Source: Bog-756 sp963727075 | GTDB lineage: Bacteria; Actinomycetota; Acidimicrobiia; Acidimicrobiales; RAAP-2 | Length of the DNA: 64,000 bases | Direction of reading: 5' to 3' | Assembly (NCBI GenBank): GCA_963727075.1 | Contig: CAVSET010000006.1 | Span: 1,922,001-1,986,000, forward strand | In this document: positions 15,856-28,217 of the stretch, one piece after another | Position numbering within the stretch: position 1 is the first letter of the stretch | How the letters are laid out: every line of letters begins with the position of its first letter | The notes under the pieces: model-generated | Database searches by the model: none | What the model was told of the DNA's origin: nothing | The model's input: the letters and a program-made list of their open reading frames with translations, nothing else | Translations under genes and position numbers: made by a program

Positions 15856-17505
15856 CTAGAACCAGCGCCGGTGCTTCTTGCGATCGAGTTCGTGCCAGAC
15901 CGATCCCCATCGATCCCGCAGCTTCCGCTGCAACCGCTCCTGTTGTGCCGCCAGTCGCCCAGCGGAATAGCTTGCCGCCAGTGGGCCGTACATCGCTTGA
16001 CTCCGGAGCCAGAGCTCGGCGCACACCGCGTCGTGGTGCTCGCCAAGTACATTCTGGGCGGCCTCAGCGGCGGCCGCGGTCCCGCGGGCGGGCTTGCCGA
16101 TGATCCGTGCCGCCGTCTCCGCCGCGTACCGAAGCTCCTTTGATCTGATCCGCATGCCGTGCAAGTCGGGATCACTTGGATGACGACCGGCCCCTCGCAC
16201 CATTTTTCGCAGGGCCTGCCAGCGATGCCTGACAAGCTTCGGGAGGACCGCTCGGGCCGGCCGGTAGGCCAGAGGTGATCCGCTCGTCTTGCCGGAAGCG
16301 TGATCGTCGAAGGGCGGGCGAAGAGCGGCCTCGTCGAGCCGGTCGAGCAGGGTGAGGTACCGGTCGTCCGTGAGCACGGTGGCTAGCTCTCGGCAGTGCG
16401 TCCGTCGTTGCTCAGCCAGTTTCGAGCGCAGTTCCTGTCGCCCCTCGCGGTCGAACGGCGAGCCATCGCCATCCCCATCGAGCACCGGGGCAAGCACGTC
16501 AGCATCACGCACCTGGCCCAGCGCGGTGCCCAACCACCTCAGTTCACCACGCACGTGCCGCACCCAGCCACGGTCGAGGGCCAAGCCCAGCATCTTGAGC
16601 TCAGATCGCAGTCGGCGGGTGGCGACACGAGCCTGGTGGACTCCCTCCACCGAATGATTCACGGGATCCATCCGCAGGAGGTACTCATTGGCGAGCAGCC
16701 GATCCAGTGCCGTGGCGATGCTGAGCTTGACGATGTCCGCGACTGGGGAATCCCAGCCGATACGAACACCCGGGTCTCTCGCTGACCGATCCGGCAGGTC
16801 CACCGCCTTTGCGAGCTTCTGTTCTCCATCGGGACGGGCGCCGGCACGGGTGAGGGCCCTCACCACCGGGGCGACCAGTGCCTCCCCACCGGGTCGGAGC
16901 TCGAGCTCCAACTGGCGAAACCGCAGACCGGTTCGCGCCCCGCCTACCACGGTGACGGTGTCGTCATCGAGCTCTCCTCGCGGCACCCCGGACGAGTCGT
17001 GGAGCAAGAGGCGCCGCCTGGTCGTGACCAGTTCCACGATCTGGCGGAGCGGTGAGCGTCGGACGATTCCGACGAGCAGTGTGATCGCCTCCTCGGGCAC
17101 CGAAGCCCGGGGTCCGACCCAGGTCAGTTCGGTCCGGGCGAGCATTGGTCCCTCACTCGGAGCGGGAAGCTTCAGTGTCCAAGTTCCGGTTCCCGACGCC
17201 TCCCCCACGCGGTGGCGAAGGGTCATGCCGCGACGCCACAACCGGAACTCCGGCGTGTCGAAGTACGCCGTGCGAAGATGCTGCTCGGACCGCCGTTCAA
17301 TCGCTCCGACCGCCCTGGGCAGGTGCGGGAGCACGAACCCGGGATCAGCCTCGAGCTTGACCTCGCGCTCGAGGGGGCCCTGATCGGGCACGACGACGCT
17401 CACGTGCTTGTGCGGCTTCTTCCCACCGCTCCCGGGTCGCCGCTCATTCGACACCTCCGGCGGAACAATGGTATGCCGCAAAGACCCTGCCCGCCGGTCT
17501 GCCAA
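15856..17505 (-). CDS. CYTH-CHAD domain protein
   Basis: Protein of up to 549 aa with an N-terminal CYTH (triphosphate tunnel) domain (LEREVKLEADPGF carries the ExExK signature) and a C-terminal CHAD helical domain (VHQARVATRRLRSELKML and HGMRIRSKELRYAAE). CHAD domains bind polyphosphate, and CYTH domains hydrolyse or bind triphosphates, so a polyphosphate-linked role fits with PPK2 and PiT in this window. The start is uncertain: the longest frame begins at a TTG (17505), and GTG 17454 is an alternative. No DosR box was found upstream. Confidence 0.9.
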   Translation of the reverse strand: MADRRAGSLRHTIVPPEVSNERRPGSGGKKPHKHVSVVVPDQGPLEREVKLEADPGFVLPHLPRAVGAIERRSEQHLRTAYFDTPEFRLWRRGMTLRHRVGEASGTGTWTLKLPAPSEGPMLARTELTWVGPRASVPEEAITLLVGIVRRSPLRQIVELVTTRRRLLLHDSSGVPRGELDDDTVTVVGGARTGLRFRQLELELRPGGEALVAPVVRALTRAGARPDGEQKLAKAVDLPDRSARDPGVRIGWDSPVADIVKLSIATALDRLLANEYLLRMDPVNHSVEGVHQARVATRRLRSELKMLGLALDRGWVRHVRGELRWLGTALGQVRDADVLAPVLDGDGDGSPFDREGRQELRSKLAEQRRTHCRELATVLTDDRYLTLLDRLDEAALRPPFDDHASGKTSGSPLAYRPARAVLPKLVRHRWQALRKMVRGAGRHPSDPDLHGMRIRSKELRYAAETAARIIGKPARGTAAAAEAAQNVLGEHHDAVCAELWLRSQAMYGPLAASYSAGRLAAQQERLQRKLRDRWGSVWHELDRKKHRRWF

Positions 17506-17577
17506 GCAATCATCCCGCCTGGAGGTGCGAACGATCGGCCCGGCCCCGAGTGGCGCACGTCATCCGCGGGACCGGCA

Positions 17578-19102
17578 TCATCCATCGGACAATGCCCGCT
17601 GCGCTTGCGCCAGGGCTTCGGACGGGGACAGCTGCGAGGTATCGATGACCATCGCTGACGGCCATGGATCCATCGATTGGCTCATCGCCCGCCCTATCTC
17701 GGGAGTGGCCTCGGAGATGTCGCCGCGCTCGGACAATCGGCGGGTGATCCGGTCGGCGGCATCCGCTGGAGATGCATTGCAACGGAACTCCACCAGGTCG
17801 CTACCGGTGCGATCGGCAATCGACCTCGCCGCATCCCGCCATGAAGTGTCGATCCATGAGGCGTCAAGGACAACCGGCTGCCCGAGCCGGAGCGACCGCT
17901 CGGCCAGCCGGAGCAGCTCCCGGTACACCGTTGAGGTGACCTCGGGGTGGTAGCGACCCTGGCGGTAGCCGGGAGTCTCCGATGGGGAAGCCCGGCACCA
18001 TCGCCTCGATGCTCGAGTCCCGACGGATATGGTCCGAGCGAAGGACGGGCCAGCCGGCGGTCCCGGACAGCCCGGCGGCCAGGGTGGACTTACCGCAGCC
18101 GGGTGGGCCGCCGACCAACACCAGCTGCACTTGCGCCCTGCGAAGGTGGTCGAACGCCAATGCGTGCAATTGTCTCGCCTCTGAACGGGCGGCGTCCCCC
18201 ACTAGGTCAGATCGAAGACAAGCAACCATGGCCCGAACATAGGCATGGGATGCGGCGTAGAAGTGGGCCAAGGTATCGGGAAATCGACTGCCGGCGAGCT
18301 CCTGATAGTCGGCAAGCAGGCGGCTGGCCGCAACGGGACAACCCAATCGCTCGAGGTCCATCGCCAGAAACATGACGTCGGAGCACACGTCGCAGTGACG
18401 CAGCCGGTCGGAGAACTCGACGCAGTCGAGTATCCGGACTCCGTCATCGAGACAGAAGATGTCCTCCGCCTGCAGATCGCCGTGTCCGTCGCACACGCAA
18501 CCCAGTTCGATCCGCGTCTCGAGCAACGACTCTCGTCCCCGTATCCATCGCGGGACCATGGCCCGGATCCCGCTATCCATCTCCTCGTCAAGGACGGTCC
18601 CGACGAATGGATCGGTCTCGCGGAAGCTGTCCCGCCAGATTCTGTCCAACGCATCGGCAGTTGCGTCCGCCGATATCTCGGGCGACCGATCGGCGTCCCG
18701 ATGAAACGACACCAGCACGTCGGCCACCTGATGCACCCACGGGTCCAGGTCGGCCCCCTGTCGGGCGAGCTCGGCCAACCGGCGGCCATCGGGCATTCGC
18801 CGCATGACCACCATGTGGTCGATCGGCTCCCCGTTCATCACCAGGTCGGCGACTCCCAGGTAGACGTCGGGAGCGAGCCTCCGATTGAGCGCGACCTCAC
18901 GGCGACAGTCCTGCAGGCGGGTGGTCCGGAGCCGAAAGTCGAGGAAGTCGAACTGCACCGACTTTCGGAGCTTGTAGACGCGGTCGCCCACGAAGAACAG
19001 CGTCGAAACGTGTGTCTCGACGACTCTGGCCGGAGTGACCCCTGGATCGGATCCGGCCGCTCCTGGGAGCTGCTCCGGAGCCCCGGCTGGCACCAATTCC
19101 AC
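17578..19102 (-). CDS. Aminoglycoside-phosphotransferase-like / P-loop kinase fusion (Rv2004c-like), one frameshift
   Basis: Fusion of an APH-like kinase half with a C-terminal P-loop kinase, the architecture of Rv2004c in the DosR regulon. The APH half opens ETHVSTLFFVGDRVYKLRKS and has the Brenner motif HGDLQAEDI. The P-loop half has Walker A GGPPGCGKST. After VLRSDHIRR the frame changes near 17970-18000; the continuation GYRQGRYHPEVTSTVYRELL runs to 17578 in another frame, so the product is split into about 390 and 120 residues. GTG 19102 is chosen because it lies at the transcription start predicted from box G, with no ribosome site. Indel error is the simplest explanation of the shift. 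Confidence 0.82.
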
Positions 19103-19133
19103 CAAGGCATCGTGGTCGATCGCCTTGGCTGAC

Positions 19134-19151
19134 GCCAGGGTCGAAGGTCCC
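19134..19151 (-). promoter_or_regulatory. DosR-type box G with -10 element
   Basis: Minus strand GGGACCTTCGACCCTGGC, then CACGAT exactly 19 nt later (19114-19109) and six bases to GTG 19102: a leaderless layout. A weaker second site, GTGACGAACGGCCCTGGT on the plus strand (19178-19195), lies about four helical turns away and could serve the divergent HAD-GH65 gene. Confidence 0.82.
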
Positions 19152-19363
19152 CTGTCTGCTCCCCCAGCCTGGTCCTTGTGACGAACGGCCCTGGTTCATC
19201 CCCCCAAGGGCAAGGAGAATGGAGGCATGGCATGCCCCGGGGGCGTCTGATCAGGTGGTCTGCTCTCGGCCCGGGCAACGGTCCTAGTGCTCACCGAATA
19301 CGCTGGTCGACGAAGGGTCCACCGCTCTCCTCTTGAACGGCCTCCGATGAAGTTTCAACCGAC

Positions 19364-22300
19364 ATGAGTCAGCAAGATCGACGGGATCCTAGACAGACGC
19401 TCACCCTCCGGATCGATCAACTCGATAGCGGTAATCTTCGACATGGACGGCGTGGTCACTGATACCGCCAAGGTGCATGCCCAGTGCTGGAAGCGGGTCT
19501 TCGACGACTACCTGAGCGACCGGTCGACTCGCACAGGTGAGGCCTTTGTCCCGTTCACCGACGACGACTACCTTCGCTATGTCGACGGGAAGCCGCGCTA
19601 TGACGGGGCTTCAAGCTTCCTCCTTTCGCGTGGGGCGGACCTCCCCCGAGGCCAGCACTTCCGATCAGCCCGGCCACGAGACCATCTCCGCCATCGCCAA
19701 TCTCAAGGACCGCGACTTCGAGGCGATTGTGAAGAGCGAGGGAGTGACGCCTTTCCCGTCGACGATCACGTTCATCCGGTCTCTTCGTGCGCCACGGCCT
19801 GCGCACCGCTCTCATCTCATCCAGCCGACACGCCAAGACGATCTTGGCCGGAGCGGGCATCATGGATCTCTTCGAAGTCGTGGTGGACGGCATCGAAGCC
19901 GAAGGGATGGAGCTTCTTGGAAAGCCAGACCCGGCCATCTTCCTGACGGCAGCGCGGCAACTCGCCGTGGCACCCTCGCAGGCGGCGGTCGTCGAAGACG
20001 CCCTGGCCGGAGTCGAGGCCGGCCGCCGCGGCGGCTTCTGCCTCGTGGTGGGGATCGATCGGCAGTCCCATGCTGATGCGCTCCGTCAACACGGCGCCGA
20101 CATCGTCGTGCAACGACCTGGCCGAGCTCGAGGTGCTTTCGGCGATGTCCGAGGAGCACCAGTGAGCCGAAGGGCGTCAGGAACCCAGCGCACCGCTCCA
20201 GCGAGAGAAGACGAATGGTCGCTCCGGTACGACCAGTTCGATCCGGGCCACGAGGGCGTGCGGGAGTCGCTGTGCACGCTGGGGAACGGGTACTTCGCCA
20301 CTCGTGGCGCAGCCTCGGAGTCGGTTGCGGATGGAATCCATTATCCCGGAACCTATGTCGCTGGCTTGTACGACCGGCGCACGAGTGAGCTGTCCGGACG
20401 CATGGTCGAAAACGAGAGCCTGGTCAACATACCCAATTGGCTCACGCTCACCTTCCGCGTGAACGAGGGGCCGTGGTTCGACCTCACCAGCTTCGACATT
20501 CTCGACTTCTCCCAGGAGCTCGACCTTCGTCGGGCGACGTTGACTCGGACGCTGCGAGCCCGGGACGGTGCGGGGCGAGTGACACGGCTGCAGCAACAGC
20601 GATTTGTGAGCATGGCCAACCGCCATGTGGCCGGTCTCCAGACCGTGCTCTGGGCCGGAGAACTGGTCCGGCCGCCTCGATGTCCGCTCAGGTCTCGACG
20701 GCCGGATCGTCAACGCCGGAGTGGCTCGCTACAGCCAATTCGACGAGCACCATCTCATCGAGGTGCAGACCGAGGTGGTCAATGACGAGACCATTGCGTT
20801 GGCCGCACGAACCAGCCAGTCGGATGTGGAGATCGCTGAAGTGGCCAGGACTCGCATCGTGAGTGCGGCCAGGCCCATCAGCCCGGCTCGCCGGGTGGTC
20901 GAGGAGCCGGGGTTCATCGCTCATGAGTTCTCTTTGGATGCTGATCCCGCCGAACCCATCACCATCGAAAAGATCGTGACGCTCTTCACCTCGAGGGACC
21001 GCTCCATCAGCGATGCTCCGACAGAGGCCCGCTCGTGGAGCTGGCCGGCTGGGTAGTTTCGTCGAGCTTCTCCGCGCCCACGTCCTGGATTGGAACGACT
21101 TGTGGAAGCGGTTCTCGCTGGAAATGGAGAGCCATGACGGCCGGACGCGACTAATCCTGCACCTCCATATCTTCCACCTGCTGCAAACCACCTCTCGTAA
21201 CACCCTGGACCTGGACGTGGGTGTGCCGGCTCGGGGCCTACACGGTGAGGCCTACCGCGGTCATGTCTTCTGGGACGAGCTCTTCATCTTCCCGTATCTC
21301 ACCCTCCATCTTCCCGAGCTGGTCCGGTCACTGCTTCTGTACCGCTACCGTCGACTACCCGAGGCCCGCTGGGCGGCCCAACAGGCCGGCTTGCGGGGGG
21401 CCATGTTCCCGTGGCAGAGCGGAAGCAACGGTCGCGAGGAGTCACAGGTCGTCCACCTGAACCCGATGTCCGGCCGATGGTTGGCTCGATGCCTCCCATC
21501 TCCAACGGCACATCAATGCCGCCGTCGCCTACAACGTGTGGAAGTACTATCAGGCCACCGGGGACATCGACTTCATGGTCACCTTCGGAGCCGAGATGAT
21601 CTTCGAGATCAGCAAGTTCTGGGCCAGCACCGCCCGATACGATGCGACGACCGATCGCTACGAGATCGTCGGCGTGATGGGCCCGGACGAGTACCACGAC
21701 GCCTACGTCGGAGCATCGGCACCCGGTGTCAACAACAACGCATACACCAACGTGATGGCCGTGTGGGTCCTGTGTCGGGCTCTCGAGCTGGTCGACCTCT
21801 TGCCGGAGCCTCGCCGGGGCGAGCTACGAGCTCGCCTCTCAGTGGACGACGCCGAACTGGCCCATTGGGAGGAGGTCAGCCGCAAGATGCGTCTGGTCTT
21901 CCACCGCGACGGTGTCATCAGCCAGTTCGAGGGCTACGAGGACCTAGCCGAGCTGGACTGGGACGCCTATCGCACCCGATTCGGCGACATCTCCCGTCTC
22001 GATCGAATCCTCGAGGGCGAGAACGACACGCCCAATGCCTACAAGGCCTCCAAGCAGGCCGACGTCCTCATGCTCTTCTACCTGCTCTCGAGTGACGAGC
22101 TGGAGGCGATCTTCGGTCGGCTGGGATACGACTTCGGCTCCGACCTCATCTTGCCGACGATCGAGTACTACCTCCAGCGCACGTCGCACGGTTCGACCCT
22201 GAGCCGGGTGGTGCACAGCTGGGTGCTGGCCCGGTCCGATCGCGAGCGCTCCTGGAAGTTCTGCGAGGATGCGCTCCACAGCGACCTCGATGACCTCCAG

Positions 22301-22603
22301 GGAGGTACCACTGCGGAGGGGATCCACCTGGGTGCCATGGCGGGCACGGTGGACCTCCTCCAACGCTGCTACCTGGGCATCGAAACCCGGGACGACGGCA
22401 TTTGGTTCAACCCCCTCCTCCCAGCCGAGATACAGAGCGTCACGCTCGACCTCCGCTATCGCCGGCGATGGATGAACGTCACCGTGGCGGACGGGGTCAT
22501 TACGGTGGAAGCCGAGGAATGGGGAGAAGGCAGCGCACGCGTCGGGTTGGACGGCCAGGTCGCCGAGCTCGCTCCGGGGGAGAGTCGGCAGATGACCCTT
22601 TGA
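19364..22603 (+). pseudogene. HAD phosphatase - GH65 phosphorylase fusion (Rv2006-like) with about six frameshifts
   Basis: An N-terminal HAD domain of the beta-phosphoglucomutase type (AVIFDMDGVVTDTA, KPDPAIFLTAARQ, VVEDALAGVEAG) is joined to a family 65 glycoside phosphorylase/hydrolase (LRYDQFDPGHEGVRESLC, HVFWDELFIFPYL, GVMGPDEYHDAY with its acidic residue, LQGGTTAEGIHLGAM). This matches Rv2006 without its central trehalose-phosphatase part. The product would act on alpha-linked disaccharides such as trehalose or maltose and on hexose phosphates. The coding frame changes near 19430, 19640, 19785, 20675, 21035 and 21475. Start ATG 19364 fits the conserved lead-in to the HAD motif. Every segment keeps conserved residues, which favours sequencing indels over decay. 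Total length (about 1080 codons) is right for the fusion. Confidence 0.85.
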
Positions 22604-22687
22604 AACGCTCATCCGGGCACTCGGCCGGCCAGCATCGTGGCGCAAACCCGGCGGGATGGTCCAAATGGAGGGCTGACCTCGAAAATT

Positions 22688-22705
22688 GGGGTCAAAGGTC
22701 CCTAG
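22688..22705. promoter_or_regulatory. DosR-type box L (inverted orientation)
   Basis: Plus strand GGGGTCAAAGGTCCCTAG; the minus strand reads GGGACCTTTGACCCC, a good palindromic match. It lies 81 bp before the FtsX-like gene. It differs from the other sites in that the stronger half faces away from the gene; AACAAT at 22727-22732 (21-nt gap) is a possible -10. Confidence 0.6.
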
Positions 22706-22786
22706 AGCCCGGGTACCGGTCAGGCAAACAATGGATGACGTGAGGCCACTCATCTCGTATCCGGTTCCGGCCTCAGAGAGCGCTTG

Positions 22787-23905
22787 ATGACCTTCTTCGA
22801 CCTGATCCTCCGCAACCTGTGGAGAAAGAAGGCGCGATCGATCGGATTGGCGTTTGCGGTGGCCATCGCGGTGATGACCGTGGTCACCCTGGCTGTCACC
22901 AGCAGCGGTCTCGAACAGTCGGCCGCCGCCATCATCTCGGTGGGCAAGGCGGACTTCACCGTGCTCCAGAAAGGTGCAGCGGACACCCTGGCCAGCACCA
23001 TCGACCGCCAGGAACTGGCTCGGGTCGGCCAGACGCCTGGCGTGGCCAGGGTGGTCGGTGTGCTGGTCGAGACCGAGAACATCAATGGCGACAATCCGGT
23101 CTTCATCGAGATCGGCATCGACCCCGGTGATCTCGCCGCCTTTGGCGTCAAGGTCGTGAACGGTCAGGCCTATGGGGCCACGGCATCGCACCAGGTACTG
23201 CTGGGCTGGCGGGCCGCGGCCAACCTCGGTCTGAGAGTGGGTGACCAGTTCCATGCTTTGGGCACTACGAACACCGTCGTGGGCATCTACTCCACGGGCA
23301 ACTCGTTCGGGGATGCCGGGGCCATGTTCCCGCTGCCGGTCATCCAGGGCTACAACCGGGTGGCCGGAATCGTCACCCTGGCATTCGTCAAGGTCGACCC
23401 GGGAACCAAAGCTGCGGCCGTAGCCAACCGCATCGCCTACAACCAACCTCAACTGACCACCATTCAGACCGCCGCCCAGTTCGGGCGGGCGGACCGCAAT
23501 CTGGTCTACCTCCAGGCCGCGGTCAACGGGAGCACGGTGTTGGCCATTCTCATCGGGGCGGTCATCGTCGGCAACACCATGCTCCTTTCGTTGTTCCAAA
23601 GGACCCGGGAGTTCGGATTGCTGCGGGCCATGGGATGGACACGTCGGCGAACCGTCAGCCTTCTGCTCGGCGAGAGCCTCCTGCTTGCCTTCCTGGGTGC
23701 GGTCATCGGTGTGGTGCTCTCGTTCATCGTGGCGGCGGGGTTAGCCCGTCTCCCGGCGCTCAAGGGCATTCTCCACCCCAACTTCACCGAGGGTGCATTC
23801 TGGCGGGCCCTGTTCACCGCCCTCGCCATGACCCTGATCGGGGCGCTGTACCCGACGATCCGGGCCGCTCTCCTCTCGCCCCTCAAGGCCCTCAGCTATG
23901 AGTGA
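22787..23905 (+). CDS. FtsX/LolC-like ABC transporter permease
   Basis: MacB/FtsX-family permease of 372 aa: one N-terminal transmembrane segment (about 17-40), an extracytoplasmic core domain (about 45-240), then three transmembrane segments. The third block has RTREFGLLRAMGWTRR, typical of the family. The ATG at 22787 follows a TTG that opens the frame; the ribosome site is weak (AGAGAG). The gene overlaps the next one by 8 bp. It likely extracts or exports a lipid or peptide with the downstream ATPase; the substrate is unknown. Confidence 0.88.
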   Translation: MTFFDLILRNLWRKKARSIGLAFAVAIAVMTVVTLAVTSSGLEQSAAAIISVGKADFTVLQKGAADTLASTIDRQELARVGQTPGVARVVGVLVETENINGDNPVFIEIGIDPGDLAAFGVKVVNGQAYGATASHQVLLGWRAAANLGLRVGDQFHALGTTNTVVGIYSTGNSFGDAGAMFPLPVIQGYNRVAGIVTLAFVKVDPGTKAAAVANRIAYNQPQLTTIQTAAQFGRADRNLVYLQAAVNGSTVLAILIGAVIVGNTMLLSLFQRTREFGLLRAMGWTRRRTVSLLLGESLLLAFLGAVIGVVLSFIVAAGLARLPALKGILHPNFTEGAFWRALFTALAMTLIGALYPTIRAALLSPLKALSYE

Positions 23906-24626
23906 TCCGGCCGACGACCGACTCGCCGTCGTCGTGAAGGGAGTGACCCGGGTCTATCCGGGTCAGGTCAACGCGCTGGCGGGGGTCGATCTCACCGTCG
24001 AGTACGGGGAGACGGTGGTCATCACCGGCCCGTCGGGCTGCGGCAAGTCGACATTGCTTCATCTATTGGCGGCGATCGACTCCCCCACTTCCGGTTCCGT
24101 GGCGGTGGCGGGACAGGATCTGGCTCGAATGCGCGATCCGAGCGGTTACCGCCGAAAGGAGGTGGGCCTGGTCTTCCAGTTCCACAACCTCCTGCCCCAA
24201 CTCTCGGCCTTGGCCAACATCGAGCTCCCCATGTTCGGCACTCATCTGTCCGCACGTCAACGGAAAGCACGAGCTCGCGACCTGCTCGTCCAGGTCGACC
24301 TCGGCGACTGCGAACACCGGCTCCCGACCGAGCTGTCGGGCGGCGAGCGGCAGAGGGTGGCGATCGCCCGGGCGCTGGCCAACGATCCAAAGGTCCTGCT
24401 GGCTGATGAGCCAACCGGGAGCCTCGACTCGGGGTCGACCGCCCGTTTCCTAGGCTTGCTGGATCGGCTCGGCGACAGCGGGGTCACCATTGTCATGGTG
24501 ACCCATGCCCCAGACGTGGCCGCTCACGCCGACCGGGTCATCGAGATGCGCGACGGCACCATCGTCGGTGAGAGAGAGCTGCTGGGCTCGGTGCTCCCCG
24601 GTCGTGCCATCCCCGCCGGTCCCTGA
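23898..24626 (+). CDS. LolD/MacB-like ABC transporter ATPase
   Basis: ABC ATPase of 242 aa. Walker A is GPSGCGKST, the Q-loop is VFQFHNLLPQLSA, the signature is LSGGERQRVAIARAL, Walker B is VLLADEPTGSLDS, and the H-loop is MVTHAP. This set is typical of the LolD/MacB/FtsE group that partners FtsX-like permeases, here the overlapping upstream gene. Both would be controlled by box L if that site is functional. Confidence 0.92.
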   Translation: MSDPADDRLAVVVKGVTRVYPGQVNALAGVDLTVEYGETVVITGPSGCGKSTLLHLLAAIDSPTSGSVAVAGQDLARMRDPSGYRRKEVGLVFQFHNLLPQLSALANIELPMFGTHLSARQRKARARDLLVQVDLGDCEHRLPTELSGGERQRVAIARALANDPKVLLADEPTGSLDSGSTARFLGLLDRLGDSGVTIVMVTHAPDVAAHADRVIEMRDGTIVGERELLGSVLPGRAIPAGP

Positions 24627-24701
24627 CTCCTTGGCACAGCTCATCGAGATCGAGCGAGATGGCGAGAGCCAACGGGCTCTTGGCTGAGCTGTGGGCGGTG
24701 C

Positions 24702-26704
<2,003 letters not shown>

Positions 26705-26720
26705 GGGTGACTCGCACCGA

Positions 26721-26746
26721 GGGGATCCGATGAATGTTCGATCCCC
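26721..26746. repeat. Inverted repeat just upstream of the ftsH start
   Basis: GGGGATC (26721-26727) and GATCCCC (26740-26746) form a 7-bp perfect inverted repeat with a 12-bp spacer, 17 bp upstream of the FtsH-like ATG. It could be an operator or 5'-leader hairpin; nothing else supports a function. Confidence 0.35.
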
Positions 26747-26888
26747 GATGACGGTGCGGGCGCGGTCCACTTGCAGATTGGGGCAGCAATGACGACATGA
26801 CGAAACCACTCATGCCAGGATGGTCCTCGACCGGACATTTCACGTCCCCTCACCACCGTCTCAGGTCACCTGCCTCATTCAACGTCCC

Positions 26889-27071
26889 TCAGGGAGCCTT
26901 GGGACCGTCGAGCTGGGCGTGCACCGACCTGAGGCGGTCCCGGCGAGCTTCGAGATCCCTCCGGTACTGGGGGTTGTCGGTACCGGCGATCTCGCTGCTC
27001 ATGTCGCCGATCACCTGCCCAAGGGTGTCACGAAGCTCGTCGGCAAGCGACTGCGACAGATCCAGAATCAT
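26889..27071 (-). CDS. Conserved-looking small protein, 60 aa, behind DosR box M
   Basis: Helical protein MILDLSQSLADELRDTLGQ with a second part EIAGTDNPQYRRDLEARRDR. The ATG at 27071 has a strong GGGAGG ribosome site. Small proteins with this DMSxEIAxTDNPxYR pattern are familiar from actinobacterial genomes, but I know no function. Box M and its -10 lie upstream, placing it in the dormancy regulon. Confidence 0.78.
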   Translation of the reverse strand: MILDLSQSLADELRDTLGQVIGDMSSEIAGTDNPQYRRDLEARRDRLRSVHAQLDGPKAP

Positions 27072-27133
27072 GGCTAAACCTCCCTAGCACGTCTTTGGCG
27101 TTGGCCCTATCCTCCAGCACCTCGTTGCGTGGC

Positions 27134-27151
27134 GGCAGGGCCGAAGGTCCA
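27134..27151 (-). promoter_or_regulatory. DosR-type box M with -10 element
   Basis: Minus strand TGGACCTTCGGCCCTGCC followed after 19 nt by GAGGAT (27114-27109). It points to the 60-aa gene starting at 27071, giving a leader of about 30 nt with a ribosome site. Confidence 0.78.
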
Positions 27152-27211
27152 TTGTCGCCCTCGACCCGGGCTCCGGGCGTACGTCCAGGCAGAGCCGTCA
27201 AATTAGCGGCA

Positions 27212-28111
27212 TCACTCGGCTCGGAGCCGGTCCCTTCCTTCGCTCAATTGCCGGAGCTGCTCCGGACTGGGTCTCGGTAGCTGCAGACCCATCCGGTCGA
27301 TGGCATGCACCAGGATCCCACCCACCAAGGCACGAGCCGCGTACTTGTGGTCGGCCGGCACGATGTACCACGGAGCCCAGGTGGTGGACGTCGCCGTGAG
27401 CGTGTCTTCGTACGCGGCGTGGTACTCGTGCCAACGCTCTCGCTCCCTCAGGTCAGCCATGGAGAACTTCCAGGACTTGGCCGGATCTTCGAGCCGTTCG
27501 AGAAGTCGCTTCTTCTGCTCTCGCTTGGACAGGTGCAAGAAGATCTTGACGATACGAGTCCCGTCTCGGTGGAGGTGCTGCTCGAACGCATTGATGTCCT
27601 CGTAGCGCCGCGACCACAAGCGCCCCGAGGAGATGTCGGTCGGGTCGTTGGTGCGACCGCCCAGCAACTCAGGGTGCACCCGGACGACCAGGACCTCTTC
27701 GTAATACGAGCGGTTGAAGATCCCGATCTTCCCTCTTTCGGGCAGTGCCTTGCTATACCGCCAGAGGTAGTCGTGTCCGAGCTCCTCGGCTGACGGTTGT
27801 CGGAAGGCAACCACCTGGCAACCCTGTGGGTTGACTCCCGACATCACGTGCTTGATGGTCCCGTCCTTGCCCGCTGCGTCCATTGCCTGAAGAACAACGA
27901 GCAACGCATGGGTGTCGCTGGCCCACAGCAACTGCTGAGATGATTCCAGATCTCCGACGAAGGACCGCAGGTCCTCCAGGGCAACCTTATGGGGAGAGCC
28001 GCTGTCGCCGAGCCAGTTCACCTTCGTCGACTCGGTACTCCGGCTGTTCAGGTTGGCCCGCTCCCCGGGACCCACCCTGAGCTCCTCGATGACGGCCCGG
28101 TCCAGCTTCAT
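27212..28111 (-). CDS. ppk2: Polyphosphate kinase 2 family protein
   Basis: PPK2-type polyphosphate:nucleotide phosphotransferase of 299 aa. Walker A DAAGKDG in LLVVLQAMDAAGKDGTIKHV, the lid region FNRSYYEEVLVVRVHPELL and KIFLHLSKREQKKRLLERL are typical. PPK2 enzymes use polyphosphate to phosphorylate AMP, ADP or GDP; the subclass is not resolved here. It is 106 bp downstream of hsp20 on the same strand, with a possible box N between. Together with PiT and CHAD it suggests a polyphosphate energy reserve for the dormant state. Confidence 0.93.
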   Translation of the reverse strand: MKLDRAVIEELRVGPGERANLNSRSTESTKVNWLGDSGSPHKVALEDLRSFVGDLESSQQLLWASDTHALLVVLQAMDAAGKDGTIKHVMSGVNPQGCQVVAFRQPSAEELGHDYLWRYSKALPERGKIGIFNRSYYEEVLVVRVHPELLGGRTNDPTDISSGRLWSRRYEDINAFEQHLHRDGTRIVKIFLHLSKREQKKRLLERLEDPAKSWKFSMADLRERERWHEYHAAYEDTLTATSTTWAPWYIVPADHKYAARALVGGILVHAIDRMGLQLPRPSPEQLRQLSEGRDRLRAE

Positions 28112-28151
28112 GCCCTGGCCTCGAGATCGTCATCGCCTCTCCCTTGTGGCG

Positions 28152-28169
28152 CGACGGACCATAAGCCCC
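28152..28169 (-). promoter_or_regulatory. Candidate weak DosR-type box N
   Basis: Minus strand GGGGCTTATGGTCCGTCG matches about 10 of the 15 core positions, and GACGAT follows after 20 nt (28131-28126). It lies about 40 bp before the ppk2 start. Weaker than the other sites. Confidence 0.4.
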
Positions 28170-28217
28170 CGTCTGGAACCACCTCACGCATCGGCCGGGT
28201 TCGGGCGAAGGCCGTGT

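Noticed and set aside
14816..16024. 402-aa minus-strand ORF over the DUF1918 and CBS genes
   Set aside because: Low-complexity antisense frame; would cover box F and two recognised genes.
19274..19291. Possible box ending in ACGGTCCTAGTG before the HAD-GH65 gene
   Set aside because: Only one half-site matches; the GGGAC half is absent.
21944..23599. 551-aa minus-strand ORF opposite GH65 and FtsX genes
   Set aside because: Antisense to two recognised families, no motif of its own.
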